Below, piece by piece: positions 6,425 through 8,750 of a stretch of DNA of 8,750 bases. The notes under the pieces were generated by a model. It worked only from the letters and a program-made list of their open reading frames with translations, was not told where the DNA came from and ran no database searches. A program made the position numbers and the translations under genes. This DNA is from Novosphingobium sp. UBA1948 (GTDB taxonomy: Bacteria; Pseudomonadota; Alphaproteobacteria; Sphingomonadales; Sphingomonadaceae): positions 1 to 8,750 of the forward strand of contig DDES01000234.1 in assembly GCA_002336765.1 (NCBI GenBank). Reading direction: 5' to 3'. Within the stretch, counting starts at the first letter, position 1; each line of letters begins with the position of its first letter.

Positions 6425-6453
6425 CGCCGCGTCGGCCACGGGTTGACGCGGCG
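6425..6453 (+). terminator. Candidate stem-loop terminator after the tad operon
   Basis: CGCCGCGTC (6425-6433) pairs perfectly with GACGCGGCG (6445-6453) around an 11-nt loop, 22 bases after the TadG-like stop codon. Only GTTTC follows instead of a real T-run, so termination strength is doubtful. The right arm contains TTGACG (6443-6448), a good -35 match, though no convincing -10 lies before the aldolase ATG at 6477. Confidence 0.4.
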
Positions 6454-6476
6454 GTTTCGCAGCCGCACAAAGCGGC

Positions 6477-7508
6477 ATGCAATTTCTGTCCGACAATGCC
6501 GCCGCGGTGCATCCCGCCGTGTGGGATGCGATGCGCGCCGCCGATGGTCCGCAACCACCCTATGACAATGATGCCCTGAGCCAGCGCCTGGACGCTGCTT
6601 TTTCCGCGCTGTTCGGGCAGGATGTGGTGGCGCTGTGGGTGGCCACGGGCACGGCGGCCAACGGGCTGGCGCTGGCCGCCATCACGCCGCCGCATGGCGC
6701 GGTGATCTGTCACCGCGAGGCGCATATCGAGCAGGACGAATGCGGCGCCCCCGCGCTGTTCACCCATGGCGCCAAGCTGATGCTGGTGGAGGGCGAGCAT
6801 GGCAGGATCACGCCCGGGGCCGTGGATGCCGTCATCGCCCCGATCCGCCGCGATGTGCATCGCGCATGGCCCACCGCCCTGTCGATCACACAGGCCACCG
6901 AGGCAGGTTGCGTCTATACGCCGGCCCAACTGGCGGCGCTGGGCGCTTGCGCGCGGCGACACGGGTTGCGGCTGCATATGGATGGCGCGCGTTTTGCCAA
7001 TGCGGTGGCGCATCTGGGCTGTTCGGCGGCGCAGGCCGTTGGGGGGCAGGCCATTGGGGGGCAGGCGAGCGTGGCGGGTGGCGTCGATGTGCTGTCCTTC
7101 GGCTTCGTGAAAAACGGCGGGATGAGCGCCGAGGCGCTGGTGTTCTTCGACCCCGCGCTGGCCGACACGGTGCGCTATGGCCGCAAGCGTGCGGGGCATC
7201 TGCAATCCAAGGGGCGCTTCATGGCGGCGCAACTGCTGGCCATGCTGGAGGGTGATCTGTGGCTGGCCAATGCGCGCCATGCCAATGCGGCGGCGGCGGC
7301 GATCGCTGGGGCGGTGGCGGAGCGCCTGCTCTACCCCTGCGAGGCGAACGAGGTGTTCGTCATGCTCCCGCCTGCAGACAAAGCCGCCCTGCGCGCGCAA
7401 GGCTTCGGCTTCTATGACTGGGGCGATGATGCCGCCCGTTTCGTGACGGCATGGAACGCGCGCGACGACCATGTGCAGGCGCTGGCTAAAGCTTTGGCCG
7501 CGCTATGA
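6477..7508 (+). CDS. Low-specificity L-threonine aldolase family enzyme (PLP-dependent)
   Basis: A 343-residue protein of the fold-type I PLP beta-eliminating-lyase/threonine aldolase family, which splits L-threonine or allo-threonine into glycine and acetaldehyde in the cytosol. It begins FLSDN, the family's usual opening. Visible motifs are ATGTAAN (56-62, cofactor phosphate side), the EAHIEQDECGAP region (81-92), HMDGAR (167-172, with the Asp that contacts the PLP ring nitrogen) and SFGFVKNGG (207-215) with K212 as the likely Schiff-base lysine. Residues 187-197 are a duplicated Gly-Gly-Gln-Ala insertion encoded by a 15-bp tandem repeat. The Shine-Dalgarno is weak (AAAG about 6 bases upstream), but the ATG at 6477 fits the family N-terminus. 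It overlaps the transporter gene by four bases (ATGA), indicating cotranscription. Aldolase activity is inferred; related lyases share the motifs. Confidence 0.9.
   Translation: MQFLSDNAAAVHPAVWDAMRAADGPQPPYDNDALSQRLDAAFSALFGQDVVALWVATGTAANGLALAAITPPHGAVICHREAHIEQDECGAPALFTHGAKLMLVEGEHGRITPGAVDAVIAPIRRDVHRAWPTALSITQATEAGCVYTPAQLAALGACARRHGLRLHMDGARFANAVAHLGCSAAQAVGGQAIGGQASVAGGVDVLSFGFVKNGGMSAEALVFFDPALADTVRYGRKRAGHLQSKGRFMAAQLLAMLEGDLWLANARHANAAAAAIAGAVAERLLYPCEANEVFVMLPPADKAALRAQGFGFYDWGDDAARFVTAWNARDDHVQALAKALAAL
7031..7065 (+). repeat. 15-bp tandem repeat (about 2.3 copies) inside the aldolase gene
   Basis: GCAGGCCGTTGGGGG (7031-7045) is followed directly by GCAGGCCATTGGGGG (7046-7060), differing at one base, and then GCAGG. 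It encodes QAVGG-QAIGG-QA in frame. Since 15 is a multiple of three, copy-number change keeps the reading frame. Confidence 0.9.
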
Positions 7509-8410
7509 GTGCCCCGATGAGCAGGGGGCGCACCCTGATCCTGTTCGCCTTTGTCACGCTGATCTGGGGTTCGACCTGGCTGGTGATCAAGGGGCAGGTC
7601 GGCGCCAGTATCCAGACCCCGCCCGAATGGGGCATCGCATGGCGCTTCCTGCTGTCGGGCGGGGTGCTGCTGGCATGGCTGGGGCTGCGCGGGCAATCGC
7701 TGTGGCTGCCGCGCGAGGGGCGCTGGATGGCGCTGCTGGGCGGCACCAGCCAGTTCTGTCTCAACTATATGTTCGTCTATCATGGCGAGCAATTCATCCC
7801 CTCGGGCCTGTCGGCGGTGATCTATGCGCTGCTGATGGTGCCCAATGCGCTGTTCTCGCGGCTGGTGCTGGGCACGCCGCTGCGCCCGCGTTTCATGGCG
7901 GGATCGGGGATCGCGATGGTCGGCGTGGCGCTGCTGATGGTGCAGGAATATACCGGCGGCGGGGCCAAGGCGCTGCTGGGCGTGGGGCTGACCCTGTGCG
8001 GGCTGATCTGCGCCTCGGTGGCCAATGTGGCGCAGGCCAGCGAGGCGGCGCGGAGCCAGCCGGTGCTGGTGCTGGCGGGCTGGTCGATGGCGGTGGGGGC
8101 GCTGCTCGATTGCGCCATCGCCTTTGCCCTGCGCGGGCCGCCGGTGATCGAGCCTTCGTGGCACTATTGGGGCGGGGTGGCCTATCTGGGGTTGGCGGGC
8201 ACGGTGCTGACCTTCCCGCTCTATTTCATGCTGATCCGCAGCATGGGGGCGGGCCGCGCCGCCTTTACCGGCGTTGCCATTCCGGTGGTGGCGATGGCGC
8301 TGTCCACCCTGTTCGAGGATTACCGCTGGACCACTCTGGCGGCGGCTGGCTCGGCGCTGGCGATGGTGGGTATGATGATCGCGCTCAGCCCTTCGCGGAA
8401 AGTGGGATAG
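7505..8410 (+). CDS. EamA/DMT-superfamily transporter
   Basis: A 301-residue integral membrane protein with ten predictable helices (roughly 10-30, 43-62, 73-93, 98-120, 129-148, 155-175, 187-208, 222-243, 253-270, 276-294), the two-times-five EamA repeat layout of drug/metabolite transporters. Family cues include WGSTWLVIKG near the first helix, WRFLLSG at the second and GAGRAAF before the ninth. Such proteins export amino acids or other small metabolites from the cytoplasm. Coupling by ATGA to the threonine-aldolase-type gene suggests an amino acid or its breakdown product as substrate; this is inference. The ATG at 7505 is chosen for the overlap; a second ATG at 7517 would lose four residues and is possible, as neither has a clear Shine-Dalgarno. 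The last 91 bases are shared with the convergent gene on the other strand. Confidence 0.9.
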   Translation: MSAPMSRGRTLILFAFVTLIWGSTWLVIKGQVGASIQTPPEWGIAWRFLLSGGVLLAWLGLRGQSLWLPREGRWMALLGGTSQFCLNYMFVYHGEQFIPSGLSAVIYALLMVPNALFSRLVLGTPLRPRFMAGSGIAMVGVALLMVQEYTGGGAKALLGVGLTLCGLICASVANVAQASEAARSQPVLVLAGWSMAVGALLDCAIAFALRGPPVIEPSWHYWGGVAYLGLAGTVLTFPLYFMLIRSMGAGRAAFTGVAIPVVAMALSTLFEDYRWTTLAAAGSALAMVGMMIALSPSRKVG

Positions 8411-8750
8411 GCAGGGCGCCAGCCCAGCACGCGCTTGGCCTTGCCATTCGCCACGCGGCGGTTCTCGGCATAGAAGGCGCGGGCCATCGGTGTCAGGCCC
8501 GCCTGCTCCAGCGTCTGCAAGGGCGGCAGCGGCAGGCCTGACAGACGGCAGGCTTCCTCGATCACGGCGTTCTGCGGCGCGGGCAGGTCGTCGGCCAGAT
8601 TGTAGGCGCCGGCCGGAGCCGCCAGCCCCGCGATCACCCCGCTGGCTATGTCCTCCACATGCACGCGGCTGAAAATCTGGTCGGGCAGGTCGATGCGGTG
8701 GGCGCGGCCCTCGGCAAGGCGCTCGAGCGCCGAGCGGCCCGGCCCGTAAA
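8320..8750 (-). CDS. NAD(P)-dependent epimerase/SDR family protein, C-terminal part (runs off right edge)
   Basis: 142 residues are visible on the minus strand, open to the right edge and ending at TAA 8322-8320. The reading starts YGPGRSALERL, the extended-SDR YGPGR motif that follows the catalytic region, then FSRVHVEDIASGVIAGL (approximately visible residues 26-42), YNLADD and a C-terminal VLGWRPAYPTFREGL. This order is typical of NAD(P)-dependent epimerase/dehydratase proteins of the YeeZ-like group, about 280-300 residues long. The Rossmann glycine motif and catalytic Tyr-Lys are outside the window. A GTG at 8664 is an internal codon, not a start, because the homologous sequence continues upstream. 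About 30 C-terminal codons, including the conserved FREGL, overlap the transporter gene. Substrate is unknown. Confidence 0.85.
   Translation of the reverse strand, partial: YGPGRSALERLAEGRAHRIDLPDQIFSRVHVEDIASGVIAGLAAPAGAYNLADDLPAPQNAVIEEACRLSGLPLPPLQTLEQAGLTPMARAFYAENRRVANGKAKRVLGWRPAYPTFREGLSAIIIPTIASAEPAAARVVQR

Noticed and set aside
4771..6558. A 595-codon open frame on minus, antisense to the TadG-like gene and the end of the previous gene
   Set aside because: Long antisense frames are expected in GC-rich genes. The product is Arg/His/Gly-rich without domains, and the plus strand has a coherent Tad protein.
7031..7065. CRISPR-like or mobile repeat
   Set aside because: The units are adjacent without spacers, in frame and inside a conserved gene; a simple slippage duplication explains them.
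6237..7472. A 411-codon minus-strand open frame across the aldolase gene
   Set aside because: Shadow of the PLP enzyme; no recognisable motifs and it runs across two real genes.
7471..8541. A 356-codon plus frame overlapping the transporter in another phase
   Set aside because: Gly/Ala/Arg-rich shadow; the transporter frame gives ten well-formed helices and an ATGA junction.
8320..8664. A complete 114-residue gene starting at the GTG at 8664
   Set aside because: The SDR homology (YGPGR and FSR) continues in frame to the right edge, so this is the tail of a larger gene.

Overview
The window looks like chromosomal DNA of a GC-rich alphaproteobacterium, most likely a sphingomonad such as Novosphingobium or Sphingobium. 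This rests on codon bias, the style of the proteins (a TadE/TadG-type cluster whose VWA protein carries a Cys-x3-Cys-His motif, a UDP-glucuronate-4-epimerase-like enzyme) and the lack of strong T-tract terminators. The genus is an inference; no rRNA or tRNA is present to settle it.

Left part (1-2350): the 5' end of a dCTP deaminase gene (dcd, minus strand) runs off the left edge. Then come about 640 bases with no convincing gene but several inverted repeats, including a 10-bp arm pair with a competing internal hairpin and two back-to-back hairpins. Next are a short single-pass membrane protein (plus), a 112-residue hypothetical protein (minus) and an exported TPR protein (minus). This part is visibly less GC-rich than the rest and reads as lineage-specific or accessory DNA. 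A palindrome-rich spacer (about 2197-2350) closes it.

Middle part (2351-6402): a nucleotide-sugar epimerase of the UDP-glucuronate 4-epimerase type (minus) diverges from a compact three-gene operon (plus) for Flp/Tad pilus assembly. The operon has two TadE/TadF-like pseudopilins, then a large TadG-like protein with an N-terminal membrane anchor and a von Willebrand A domain. The first two genes overlap at TGATG and the third starts 10 bases after the second. The shared intergenic region carries a tandem TTAAC motif reminiscent of a CtrA site. The rest of the Tad machinery (flp, cpaB/rcpA, tadA/B/C) is not in the window.

Right part (6403-8750): a PLP-dependent threonine-aldolase-family enzyme is translationally coupled (ATGA) to a ten-helix EamA/DMT transporter, suggesting linked amino-acid breakdown and efflux. 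The transporter gene ends tail-to-tail with, and overlaps by 91 bp, an extended-SDR epimerase-like gene on the minus strand that runs off the right edge.

I see no CRISPR array, transposase, integrase, tRNA or rRNA. The most curious items are the structured, gene-poor leader region at 500-810, the long Asn/Tyr-rich insertion and CX3CH motif in the TadG-like protein, the fresh-looking 15-bp tandem repeat inside the aldolase, and the convergent coding overlap. None of these amounts to a clearly new system from sequence reading alone.
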